Assembly (NCBI RefSeq): GCF_002750855.1
Contig: NZ_NWUC01000001.1
Location: 774,666-838,665 of the forward strand
DNA from: Neopararhizobium haloflavum
Lineage (GTDB): Bacteria > Pseudomonadota > Alphaproteobacteria > Rhizobiales > Rhizobiaceae
Reading direction: 5' to 3'
DNA length: 64,000 nt
The notes under the pieces are model-generated. The model was not told the origin of the DNA and did not search any database. It saw only the letters and a program-made list of their open reading frames with translations. A program made the translations under genes and the position numbers. Below, one piece after another: positions 41,419 through 51,049 of this stretch (the first letter of the stretch is position 1; every line of letters starts with the position of its first letter).

Positions 41419-42429
41419 ATGACGCTTCGTCTTTCCGCCGTCATAGCGGCCCTTGCGATGTTCCTTTCCGGCTGTGTCTCGGTGATGGACGAATTCGCCG
41501 AGCGCGGGAACGATCCGATCCCTGCGGCGCTGGTTGCGGACATGAACGATAAGGGAATGTCGGTCTCCAGTCCCGTCCTGGTCCGCATCTTCAAGGAAGA
41601 GAGCGAACTTGAGGTGTGGAAACGCGACCGGTCAGGCAAGTTTGCGCTCCTGAAGACATACCCGATGTGCCGTTGGTCGGGGAAGCTGGGGCCGAAGACC
41701 GCCGCCGGTGATCGCCAGGCCCCGGAAGGCTTCTATCATGTGACAGCGGCGATGCTTAACCCGCAGTCCCAATACCACCTCTCCTTCAATCTCGGCTACC
41801 CGAACCGGCTCGAAGCGGCGTTGGGCTACACCGGCGACTCGCTGATGGTGCACGGAGCTTGCTCGTCGTCCGGATGCTTCGCGATGACGGACGCAGGCGT
41901 CGCCGAAATCTACGCCGTTGTCAGGGACGCGCTCCACGCCGGGCAACCGAGCGTCCAAGTCCAGTCCTTGCCGTTCCGCATGACCGCGCGGAACATGGCC
42001 AGGCACCGCGGCGATCCCAACACGGCGTTTTGGGCCAACCTGAAGGAAGGCTACGATATCTTCGAAGCCAAGCGCACGCCGCCACAGGTTTCCGCGTGCG
42101 GAAGACGGTACGTGTTCGATACGATTTTCCCGGACGGCGCGCCGCTCGACCCTCTGGCCGCCTGTCCCGCAGGACAACAGCTAGCTGATCCTCTTGTCGC
42201 ATCGCGGCGGGCCGCCGAGGACAACGCCTATCAGACGGCGATCAGCGTAGGAAACCTCGCTCCCGTGCACGCCTACGCCGATGGCGGCATGCACGAGACT
42301 TTCCGCACGCTCTTGGAGAAGCGCGGACCCGAACGCCTTTCGAAACTCTCGTCAAACACGGAAGTACCGGTAAGCCGGCCGGAAGCGGCGCTTGCCGATC
42401 CGCACAGCAGCGCCCGCGAGCGGCGCTGA
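41419..42429 (+). CDS. L,D-transpeptidase (YkuD) family lipoprotein
   Basis: 336 residues. The signal ends in a lipobox (IAALAMFLSGCVSV). The YkuD catalytic motif is SLMVHGACSSSGCFAMTDAG, with His and Cys in place. The long C-terminal part (ACGRRYVFDTIFP onwards) has no known domain. L,D-transpeptidases crosslink peptidoglycan or attach lipoproteins to it, giving copper-related envelope resistance in some bacteria. The ATG at 41419 is required for the signal. It is divergent from lspA across a shared palindromic promoter. Confidence 0.8.
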   Translation: MTLRLSAVIAALAMFLSGCVSVMDEFAERGNDPIPAALVADMNDKGMSVSSPVLVRIFKEESELEVWKRDRSGKFALLKTYPMCRWSGKLGPKTAAGDRQAPEGFYHVTAAMLNPQSQYHLSFNLGYPNRLEAALGYTGDSLMVHGACSSSGCFAMTDAGVAEIYAVVRDALHAGQPSVQVQSLPFRMTARNMARHRGDPNTAFWANLKEGYDIFEAKRTPPQVSACGRRYVFDTIFPDGAPLDPLAACPAGQQLADPLVASRRAAEDNAYQTAISVGNLAPVHAYADGGMHETFRTLLEKRGPERLSKLSSNTEVPVSRPEAALADPHSSARERR

Positions 42430-42441
42430 CGAACTTACGGT

Positions 42442-43182
42442 TCAGGTGAGCGAATATAGGATCGCGAGAAGCGCCGGCTGGTGGAGGAGGTAGATCGCCA
42501 GACTATGGCGACCCAGCCACGCCAAGCCGCCGATGACCGGGTTTCCCGAAGACGCGCCGAACCTGCGCGAAAGCCAATGCCGGTCTGCCGCCTGCGCCGT
42601 CGCCATGCCGATCAAAAAGACGCCGAGCCAAGGAAACACGGGCACAAAGTCATTGGACGGCGGCGTGTTCGCGGAGAAGCCGATCCACGCGATCCACCTT
42701 GGATCGAACAAGGCGGAACTGAAGAAGCGGGGAACGACAAGGAAAACGATCCCGATCAGCGCGGTCAGTCGAGCCGGCGCGCGCAACAGAAGGACGCCCG
42801 CCGCGCTTGCGACGGCGATGGCATGCAGGATGCCGAAATAAACGAACGAACGTGGAAACGCGAGCCACGTTGCGGTAGTTACGGCGAACGCGGCCGCGAC
42901 GATCTTCGACAACCTTCTGAAATATTTATCGCGGCGAAAGCCGCCTCCATTGGCCAGCACGAGGCTGAATCCCGCAAGGAAAAGGAACGATCCGGCCAGC
43001 GTCCTGCCGAACGCGATCCACAGCGGATGCGATGCCAGTTCCGGTCCCGTCAGGCGGAGAAAAGCGAGATCCCATACGACATGGTAGACGACCACGCCTG
43101 CGATCGCCGCGCCCCGCATGGCATCAACCGCAGCCAGCCTGGGCAGCAAGCGCCTCGTGCCTGCGTCGATGGTCGTGTCCAT
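42442..43182 (-). CDS. DUF1624 heparan-alpha-glucosaminide acetyltransferase-like membrane protein
   Basis: 246 residues with about seven membrane helices: RLAAVDAMRGAAIAGVVVYH near the start, FGRTLAGSFLFLAGFSLVLA, FPWLGVFLIGMATAQ and the end LGRHSLAIYLLHQPALLAIL, as in DUF1624 acyltransferase-like proteins. The acceptor is unknown; it might modify an envelope sugar. A MerR-type promoter on its strand lies at 43210-43240, linking it to the metal response. Confidence 0.75.
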   Translation of the reverse strand: MDTTIDAGTRRLLPRLAAVDAMRGAAIAGVVVYHVVWDLAFLRLTGPELASHPLWIAFGRTLAGSFLFLAGFSLVLANGGGFRRDKYFRRLSKIVAAAFAVTTATWLAFPRSFVYFGILHAIAVASAAGVLLLRAPARLTALIGIVFLVVPRFFSSALFDPRWIAWIGFSANTPPSNDFVPVFPWLGVFLIGMATAQAADRHWLSRRFGASSGNPVIGGLAWLGRHSLAIYLLHQPALLAILYSLT

Positions 43183-43209
43183 GATCTTTCGCTCCTTGTC
43201 CGGCCCGGG

Positions 43210-43240
43210 ACTTTAGAACCTCGAGCGACTGGAGGGACAA
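43210..43240 (-). promoter_or_regulatory. MerR-type promoter, family A site 3 (DUF1624)
   Basis: On the minus strand TTGTCC, a 19-bp spacer with CTCCAGTCGCTCGAGG, then TAAAGT. The dyad is the most degenerate of the five. Confidence 0.55.
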
Positions 43241-43241
43241 G

Positions 43242-43535
43242 AGCGCCTATGACCGGCAAGCTTTCGCCCTTGTGGAGATTCGCAAGTCGCTGGGCCTGTC
43301 GCAGCAAGAGGTCGCAAATTTGCTGCGGATGAACAGGCGACAGATTGCCTAAATCGAGCAGGGCAGCGCCGATCCCACCGTAGAAACCATGGAGCGGATC
43401 GGCAAGGTCTTCAACTTCACCATCGGCTTCGTCCCGAGAAGGCTGCAAGAAGAGGAGCCGGAATCCCCTCCAAACCTAAAAGCATTCGTAACTGCCGATC
43501 CCCGATATAGCCGGAAGGACGGCTTGAACCTCTAG
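43242..43535 (+). pseudogene. XRE/HigA-type HTH protein inactivated by one stop codon
   Basis: One frame reads LVEIRKSLGLSQQEVANLLR, MNRRQIA, stop (TAA at 43350-43352), IEQGSADPTVETMERIGKVF and NFTIGFVPRRLQEE. Relatives have Lys before IEQG, so a single AAA to TAA change explains the stop. No intact start is seen at its head, and a MerR-type promoter overlaps its first and last codons. Confidence 0.65.
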
Positions 43536-43554
43536 CTGCTTGAGGTCGTAGAAC
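43524..43554 (+). promoter_or_regulatory. MerR-type promoter, family A site 4 (DsbA-PpiC-CopCD)
   Basis: TTGAAC, a 19-bp spacer with ACCTCTAGCTGCTTGAGGT, then TAGAAC, 27 bases before the ATG of the DsbA-like gene. Confidence 0.7.
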
Positions 43555-43581
43555 TTCCGACAGCAGCCAATCGGAGAGATC

Positions 43582-44229
43582 ATGTTACGCAGACACCTCA
43601 TGCTGGGCGTACCGGCCCTGTTCTTTGCAACCACCTTTCACACCGTCGCTCAGGATGTCGGCGACCGGCTTTTCGAGGCTGGACCTCTGCCGGAACAGGC
43701 TTTCGGCGAGGAAGACGCGCCGATAACCGTGATCGAGTACGCGTCTCTGACATGCGGTCATTGCCGCAACTTCCATCTGACCACCTGGCCCGAGTTGAAG
43801 GAAAAATACGTGGACACGGGGAAGGTTCGCTTCGTCATCCGCGAATTCCCGCTCGATCCACGTGCTTCCGCCGGCTTCATGCTGGCGCGGTGCGCCGGGG
43901 AGGACAAATGGTACCCGACCGTCGACCTTCTCTATCGGTCGGCCGAGAGCTGGACACAGGTCGCCGATGCCGCCACGGGTCTGAAGCAGGTGATGGGAAT
44001 GGCGGGAATGTCCGGCGAAGACGTCGAAGCGTGTCTCGTGGACCAGGAACTTCTCGACAACGTCAATGCCGTCGCAGCAAAGGGGTCGGCGATGGGGGTT
44101 ACCTCTACCCCGACCTTCTTCGTGAACGGCGAGAAACATGAAGGCGCGCTCACGATCCAGCAATTCAGCGAAATCCTCGATCCGCTTCTGGCCGATGCGC
44201 AAGCGAAGGGAGATTCCGATGAGGAGTAA
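43582..44229 (+). CDS. DsbA-family thiol oxidoreductase
   Basis: 215 residues with a signal peptide (LMLGVPALFFATTFHTVAQ), the redox site CGHC in EYASLTCGHCRNFHLTTWPE and the cis-Pro loop in GVTSTPTFFVNGEKHEG. It matches the DsbA_4/BdbD-like group that folds or keeps periplasmic proteins oxidised. As the first gene under a MerR-type promoter it likely protects envelope proteins under metal stress. It overlaps the PPIase gene by 11 bases. Confidence 0.85.
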   Translation: MLRRHLMLGVPALFFATTFHTVAQDVGDRLFEAGPLPEQAFGEEDAPITVIEYASLTCGHCRNFHLTTWPELKEKYVDTGKVRFVIREFPLDPRASAGFMLARCAGEDKWYPTVDLLYRSAESWTQVADAATGLKQVMGMAGMSGEDVEACLVDQELLDNVNAVAAKGSAMGVTSTPTFFVNGEKHEGALTIQQFSEILDPLLADAQAKGDSDEE

Positions 44230-45079
44230 GCGGGTCATTCCGGGATTGGCCGTACTCGCCATCGCTGCCGTTCTCGGCCTTCCAGTTCCGGTCGCCTCGG
44301 CGCAAAACGAGGGCGTCGTCGCCCGGGTCGGCGATACGGAGATAACCGAAAGCGACCTTGCTATCGCCGAAACGATGTTCGCGAGCCAGACAGCCGACAT
44401 GTCGCCGGAAGCGCGCCGTTCGCTTCTCGTCGACAATTTGATCGACCTCGAACTTATCGTTCAGGCGGCTTCGGCCGAGGGACTCCGTGACGATACCGCT
44501 TATCGGCAGCGCGTCGAATTCCTTGCCGACCAGACCCTGAGATCGATGTACCTCGAACGCCGGCTAGCGGATGCGGTGTCGGACGATGCCGTGCAGCGAG
44601 AATACGACCGTTTCGTTTCCCAAATGCCCGCGCTGGAGGAGATCCGGCCGCGGCACATCCTCCTGGCTGATCGTCCTGGAGCGCAAGAAGTCATCGCACG
44701 GCTCGACGCCGGAGAAGCGTTCGAGGATGTCGCGGCGGAACTTTCGCTGGACGAGGCGACGAAGGAGAACGGAGGCGATTTGGGGTTCGTCGATCCCGAA
44801 ACGATCCTTAAGGAGATCAGTGAGGCCGCGGCTTCCCTCGACGAAGGCGAATACCTCGCAGAGCCGGTGGAAAGTGCGTTCGGATTTCACGTCGTGCTTC
44901 TCGAAGAAAAGCGGCAAAGACCTGCTCCGGACCTACAATCGGTGGCTCCGCAGATCCGGCAAGGACTTCAAGCCGCAGCCATGCAGCGTATCGGTCTTGA
45001 CCTGCGTCAGGGAGTGGGGGTGGAAAAGCTGGTTCCGGACGTCGAAGACGAGGTCGGAGAGGACGGCCACCAACACTGA
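44219..45079 (+). CDS. Parvulin-type peptidyl-prolyl isomerase (SurA/PrsA-like)
   Basis: 286 residues with a signal (IPGLAVLAIAAVLGLPVPVA), an N-terminal SurA-like helical region (LVDNLIDLELIVQAASAEGL) and a rotamase domain: EEIRPRHILLADRPGAQEVI, FEDVAAELSLDEATKENGGD, LGFVDPETILKE and VESAFGFHVVLLEEKR. It assists folding in the periplasm. GGAG lies before the ATG at 44219. A His-containing tail ends the protein. Confidence 0.85.
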   Translation: MRSKRVIPGLAVLAIAAVLGLPVPVASAQNEGVVARVGDTEITESDLAIAETMFASQTADMSPEARRSLLVDNLIDLELIVQAASAEGLRDDTAYRQRVEFLADQTLRSMYLERRLADAVSDDAVQREYDRFVSQMPALEEIRPRHILLADRPGAQEVIARLDAGEAFEDVAAELSLDEATKENGGDLGFVDPETILKEISEAAASLDEGEYLAEPVESAFGFHVVLLEEKRQRPAPDLQSVAPQIRQGLQAAAMQRIGLDLRQGVGVEKLVPDVEDEVGEDGHQH

Positions 45080-45210
45080 GACTAGGCCAACGCAAACAGT
45101 GCTGACCGCCTTTCTTCTTGCCGCCTTCGTCCGCGACGGCGGGAGCATAAATTGCCCGGTGAGAGACCTGACGATCGGCTTTGGTTCGCAACACGAAAAA
45201 GGAGACTTCT

Positions 45211-45570
45211 GTGCGCTACGTGACAACTGCCGCTGCACTTGCTCTTTGCGCTGCCTTCACCGCGTCCGCTGTCTCTGCTCACACGACACTTGTCACATCA
45301 ATTCCCAAGGAAGGAGAGACGCTCAACGCCTCTCCTTTAGAAATTCGCCTCACTTTCAGCGAACCGATCGAACCGCTGCTTTCGGCAATGGAGGTCGTCG
45401 GTGCGAAAGGCGAGGGGTTGGATATCGGCAAGCCCATGGTTCAAGGCGCCGAGATGGCCATACCGCTCGAAGGTTTGCTTGATGCTGGCATCTACAAGGT
45501 CAACTGGCATCTCGTCTCCATGGACGGCCATCGGGTCGAAGGTGCTTTTGCGTTCGAGGTCGCCCGATAG
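45211..45570 (+). CDS. copC: CopC periplasmic copper-binding protein
   Basis: 119 residues. The signal ends FTASAVSA so that the mature protein begins with His (HTTLVTSIPKEGETL), the Cu(II)-binding N-terminus of CopC. The second part has VNWHLVSMDGHRVEGAFAFE with the other His ligands. The start is a GTG at 45211 with AAGGAG seven bases upstream. CopC delivers copper to CopD, whose gene follows after two bases. Confidence 0.85.
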   Translation: MRYVTTAAALALCAAFTASAVSAHTTLVTSIPKEGETLNASPLEIRLTFSEPIEPLLSAMEVVGAKGEGLDIGKPMVQGAEMAIPLEGLLDAGIYKVNWHLVSMDGHRVEGAFAFEVAR

Positions 45571-45572
45571 GA

Positions 45573-46436
45573 ATGGACATCGATCCGGTCATTGTGCTTG
45601 CGCGCTTCTTTTACTACGGAGCCACGTCAGTCCTATTTGGATCGTCCCTTTTCTCTTTGTACGCCGCAGGTATCGGACAAGCGGACACACGCTTCTGGCT
45701 GCCTAGAGATGCGGCGGCTACACTGGCAACTATGGCGCTTCTATCCGCGTTGATATGGCTGGCCGCGTTCACCATCTCGATCGGGAACCTGGACGGGTTC
45801 ATAGCGACCCTGCAAACGATCCTGTTCGGCAGCAGTCTCGGGACAGCTTGGATCCTGAGGCTCTTTTTTCTGGCGCTCCTTTTCCTAGCGGTCCTCTCGC
45901 AACACCCTCTGCTCGTCGCGACCGCCGCTTTCGCGGTTCTTTTCAGTGAAGGATGGAGCGGCCACGGCGCGTCCGCCGGTTGGCTCGGGCCGACGTTGCA
46001 CGCCGTGCATGCGGTCTGCGCCGCCGCTTGGGTCGGCGGGCTCGTCGCCTTGGCGCGGGTGATCGCGGCCGCACGGACAGGTACGATGGAGCGGCGCGTC
46101 GCCGAAGCGATCCTCGGACGATTTTCCCGCATCGGTCTCGTCGTCGTTCTCCTTCTCGCCACAACGGGGAGCGCGATGGCCTGGTTGATTATCGGCGGCA
46201 TGCCGCAGCTTTCGACCGGCTATGGCCGGTTGCTCCTGCTCAAGGTTGCGTTGTTCGCTGCGATGGCCGGTCTCGCCGCGATAAACCGGCTTTTTCTCGT
46301 GCCGAAGGTAGCTTCGCACCACAGCGGCGGCGCGCTGAACGCGATGTCCGCGACGATCCTACTCGAACAACTGGCGGGAGCAGCCGTTTTGTTCGACGTC
46401 GCGGTCCTGGGTTTGATAGATCCGCACGCCCGGTAG
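45573..46436 (+). CDS. copD: CopD copper-resistance membrane protein
   Basis: 287 residues with about eight membrane helices. The conserved His regions are in GWSGHGASAGWLGPTLHAVH and AVCAAAWVGGLVALARVIAA. CopD with CopC is thought to move copper into the cytoplasm or membrane enzymes. The gene is in tandem with copC. Its transcript probably also comes from the MerR-type promoter at 43524, as no separate promoter is obvious. Confidence 0.85.
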   Translation: MDIDPVIVLARFFYYGATSVLFGSSLFSLYAAGIGQADTRFWLPRDAAATLATMALLSALIWLAAFTISIGNLDGFIATLQTILFGSSLGTAWILRLFFLALLFLAVLSQHPLLVATAAFAVLFSEGWSGHGASAGWLGPTLHAVHAVCAAAWVGGLVALARVIAAARTGTMERRVAEAILGRFSRIGLVVVLLLATTGSAMAWLIIGGMPQLSTGYGRLLLLKVALFAAMAGLAAINRLFLVPKVASHHSGGALNAMSATILLEQLAGAAVLFDVAVLGLIDPHAR

Positions 46437-46557
46437 AGACGGCATAGATCAGTGAGTTGCTACTTCTTGGAGCTGTTGCTTCCTTGCAATTAACCCCGCC
46501 CGGGGAGCTCGATTAACGTTCGATTAAGATCGGACATAGTCGGTGATGGGGCGGGGA

Positions 46558-47169
46558 ATGAAGAGACGGTTCAGACGTTGCGTGATCGCCGGCCTTTGCG
46601 GAGCGGCGCTAGCCGCGGCGGCCACGGGGAACGCGAATGCTGGCGCGACCGTCATCAAAACGTTCGGTCAGACATCCCAGCCGATTGGGCATTTCAATTT
46701 TTGCAGGCTGAACGTCGCCGAGTGTTCGGTGAAGTCATTGGCCACGCCACCGGAGGCATTTTCCGAGGCGCTGCTCTCAAGTCTTAAGGAAGTCAACGCC
46801 GTCGTGAACGAGGCCATCAAGCCAATGGAAGACATCGACCTGTTCGGCAGAGAAGAGGTCTGGTCCTATCCAAGCGGCGCGGGCGACTGCGAGGATTACG
46901 TGCTTGAGAAACGACGGACGCTGGCAAAGGGCGGGATCGCGATCGCCAACCTGCTCATAACCGTGGTCCGCCAGAAAAACGGAGCGGGCCATGCCGTCCT
47001 GACGGTGCGAACCGATGCGGGCGACTACGTCCTAGACAACCTCAGCCAGGAGGTCTTGCCTTGGGACCATACGGGCTACCATTACGTCAAAAGGCAGTCG
47101 GTCGCCGATACCGGAAAGTGGGTTTCGATCCGGCACGGCGAAACCCCGCTCGTCGGCTCGGTGCATTAG
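46558..47169 (+). CDS. Transglutaminase-like cysteine peptidase (BTLCP), copy 2
   Basis: 203 residues with a signal (CVIAGLCGAALAAAATGNAN) and the triad Cys in SGAGDCEDYVLEKRRTLAKG, His in NGAGHAVLTVRTDAGDY and Asp in YVLDNLSQEVLPW. It is about 40 percent similar by eye to copy 1 at 39911 in its core. Alternative starts at 46543 (GTG) and 46546 (ATG) add up to five residues. The substrate is unknown. It is convergent with the CDF gene, 13 bases apart. Confidence 0.75.
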   Translation: MKRRFRRCVIAGLCGAALAAAATGNANAGATVIKTFGQTSQPIGHFNFCRLNVAECSVKSLATPPEAFSEALLSSLKEVNAVVNEAIKPMEDIDLFGREEVWSYPSGAGDCEDYVLEKRRTLAKGGIAIANLLITVVRQKNGAGHAVLTVRTDAGDYVLDNLSQEVLPWDHTGYHYVKRQSVADTGKWVSIRHGETPLVGSVH

Positions 47170-47182
47170 CCGGATTTCGTCA

Positions 47183-48106
47183 TCACGATGTCTCTGGCCG
47201 GCGCTCGCTGTGCCCAATCGTTGGCGCGTTTTCGCACGCAGCATCGGCGGTCTCGAACTGCAGGTTGGCATGAACGACGTCGAAGCGTTCCGTCAGCACC
47301 GCGCGGATACCGTTCAGGATTTCGCCATCGGGACCGCCGCCCGTGACTACATGCGCTTCGAACGCATTTGTCGTCTCCGTCACAGCCCACAAATGAACGT
47401 GGTGTAGATTTTCCACGCCTTCGACGGATCTGACGGCTGCAAGAAGCGCATCCATGTCAATGTTTTCGGGCGTGCCCATCATCAAAAGTCGTATGGAGCC
47501 GCCGATCTCGACGAACGACTGCCACAGGATGTAGGCCGCGATCAGAAGCGTCACGATCGGATCGACGATTCGCCAGTCGTAGAGGATGATCAGCGTTCCC
47601 GCGACGATGACGCCGATCGATCCGAGGGCGTCGGCGACGTTGTGCAGGAATGCCGCCCGGATGTTCATGCTCTTCTTGGAAAGCGCATAGGTGAGAAGCG
47701 CGGTGGCCGTATCCACCGCCAAGGCGATCCCGGCGACGACGACGACGATCCAGCCGCCAACCGGCTGCGGCTCGATGAGCCGCATCACGCCCTCATAGAC
47801 CAGGTACGCCCCGATCACGATCAGCGTGGTGTAGTTGATCAAGGCGGCCACGGCCTCGGCTCGACCGTAACCCCAGGTCATCGTCCGGTCGGCCGGCCGC
47901 CTGGCGATGCGTCTCGCTCCGAAGGCAATCACCAGCGCCATTGCGTCGCTCAGATTGTGGATCGCGTCGGCGAGGAGGGAGAGGCTGCCGGAAACGAGAC
48001 CTCCGATAATCTGAGCGGTGGTCAATACCAGATTGACGACGATCGCCCAGAAGACCCGACGGTCTCCTGCCTCGGCAGCGCCATGATCGTGATGGTGTCC
48101 CGCCAT
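47183..48106 (-). CDS. Cation diffusion facilitator, CzcD/ZitB-like
   Basis: 307 residues, six membrane helices. The metal sites are LLADAIHNLSDAMALVIAFG (HxxxD) and RAAFLHNVADALGSIGVIVA (HxxxD). The N-terminus is His-rich (MAGHHHDHG) and the C-terminal domain has VENLHHVHLWAVTETTNAFE. These proteins export Zn, Cd or Co by proton exchange. It fits with the Zn/Cd/Pb-type ATPase gene nearby. Confidence 0.9.
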   Translation of the reverse strand: MAGHHHDHGAAEAGDRRVFWAIVVNLVLTTAQIIGGLVSGSLSLLADAIHNLSDAMALVIAFGARRIARRPADRTMTWGYGRAEAVAALINYTTLIVIGAYLVYEGVMRLIEPQPVGGWIVVVVAGIALAVDTATALLTYALSKKSMNIRAAFLHNVADALGSIGVIVAGTLIILYDWRIVDPIVTLLIAAYILWQSFVEIGGSIRLLMMGTPENIDMDALLAAVRSVEGVENLHHVHLWAVTETTNAFEAHVVTGGGPDGEILNGIRAVLTERFDVVHANLQFETADAACENAPTIGHSERRPETS

Positions 48107-48185
48107 CTTGGCTCTCCTTGATCGGGTTGCATCCGATCGGCTGAGAATTTGCGTTTCGTAGCCTCGGTCAGCCGATCCCAGCAGG

Positions 48186-48775
48186 CTACACCCAGCGCCG
48201 GACTGCAGCCCGATAGCTGTCGTATTCGTCGCCGAAGGCTGCGGCGAGAAAGCGCTCCTCGTCGGTCACCTGCATGTTGCAGGCGAACACGAACGCTGCA
48301 GCCGCAAGCAGCGCTGACGGGGAGGGCACCGCCGTAGCGAGGCCCAAAGCGACGGCGATCATGCCAACGAAAACAGGATTGCGCGAATAGGCGAACAGGC
48401 CTTGCGTAACGAGGCCGTCCGGCGCTTCACCAGGAACGCCGATCCGCCACCGTCGCCCCATCTCCGAGCGAGCGAACAGCGTCAGCGCTGCTCCCGCCGA
48501 AGCGAACATCAAGAGGAGTATCCTGATCGTTGGATCGATTTCGATCATCGGCACGACGGCCGCTATGGCGGGGTCAAGGGCATGAAGAAAGAGAGCGACG
48601 ACCACCACGACGGTCGAAACCCGAAAAAGGATTTGCGTTGCTCGTTGCCGCAAATTTCCGCCGAACCCGTACGCGTTCCGGCCGATTTCAGAAGATGTAC
48701 GGCGCGTCGCCACGAACAGCCAGATGGCAAGGCTCGACAGCAACACAACTCCGCAGGCTGCGGCCGCTTGGCTGC

Positions 48776-48779
<4 letters not shown>
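48186..48779 (-). CDS. Isoprenylcysteine methyltransferase-like membrane protein
   Basis: 197 residues with five or so helices. The C-terminal part has LVTQGLFAYSRNPVFVGMIA and VTDEERFLAAAFGDEYDSYR, the ICMT/PEMT-like methyltransferase signature. Such genes often follow metal ATPase genes; the substrate is unknown. The start at 48779 overlaps the ATPase stop (ATGA), so the two are co-translated. Confidence 0.75.
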
Positions 48780-50911
<2,132 letters not shown>

Positions 50912-50937
50912 GACGGTCTCCTGCGGTTGCAGGCCAA

Positions 50938-50968
50938 GCTATAAGACCTCTAGTCGCTAGAGAGGCAA
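50938..50968 (-). promoter_or_regulatory. MerR-type promoter, family A site 5 (Zn/Cd/Pb ATPase)
   Basis: On the minus strand TTGCCT, a 19-bp spacer with CTCTCTAGCGACTAGAGG, then TATAGC, 27 bases before the ATPase start. Confidence 0.75.
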
Positions 50969-51049
50969 GAAGGTTTGCCGCAGAATCGCAAAGTCGTTTG
51001 TTCAAGCTGGAAGGTTGTCAGTCGATTACTCGCCATGTCCTGTCCGACG

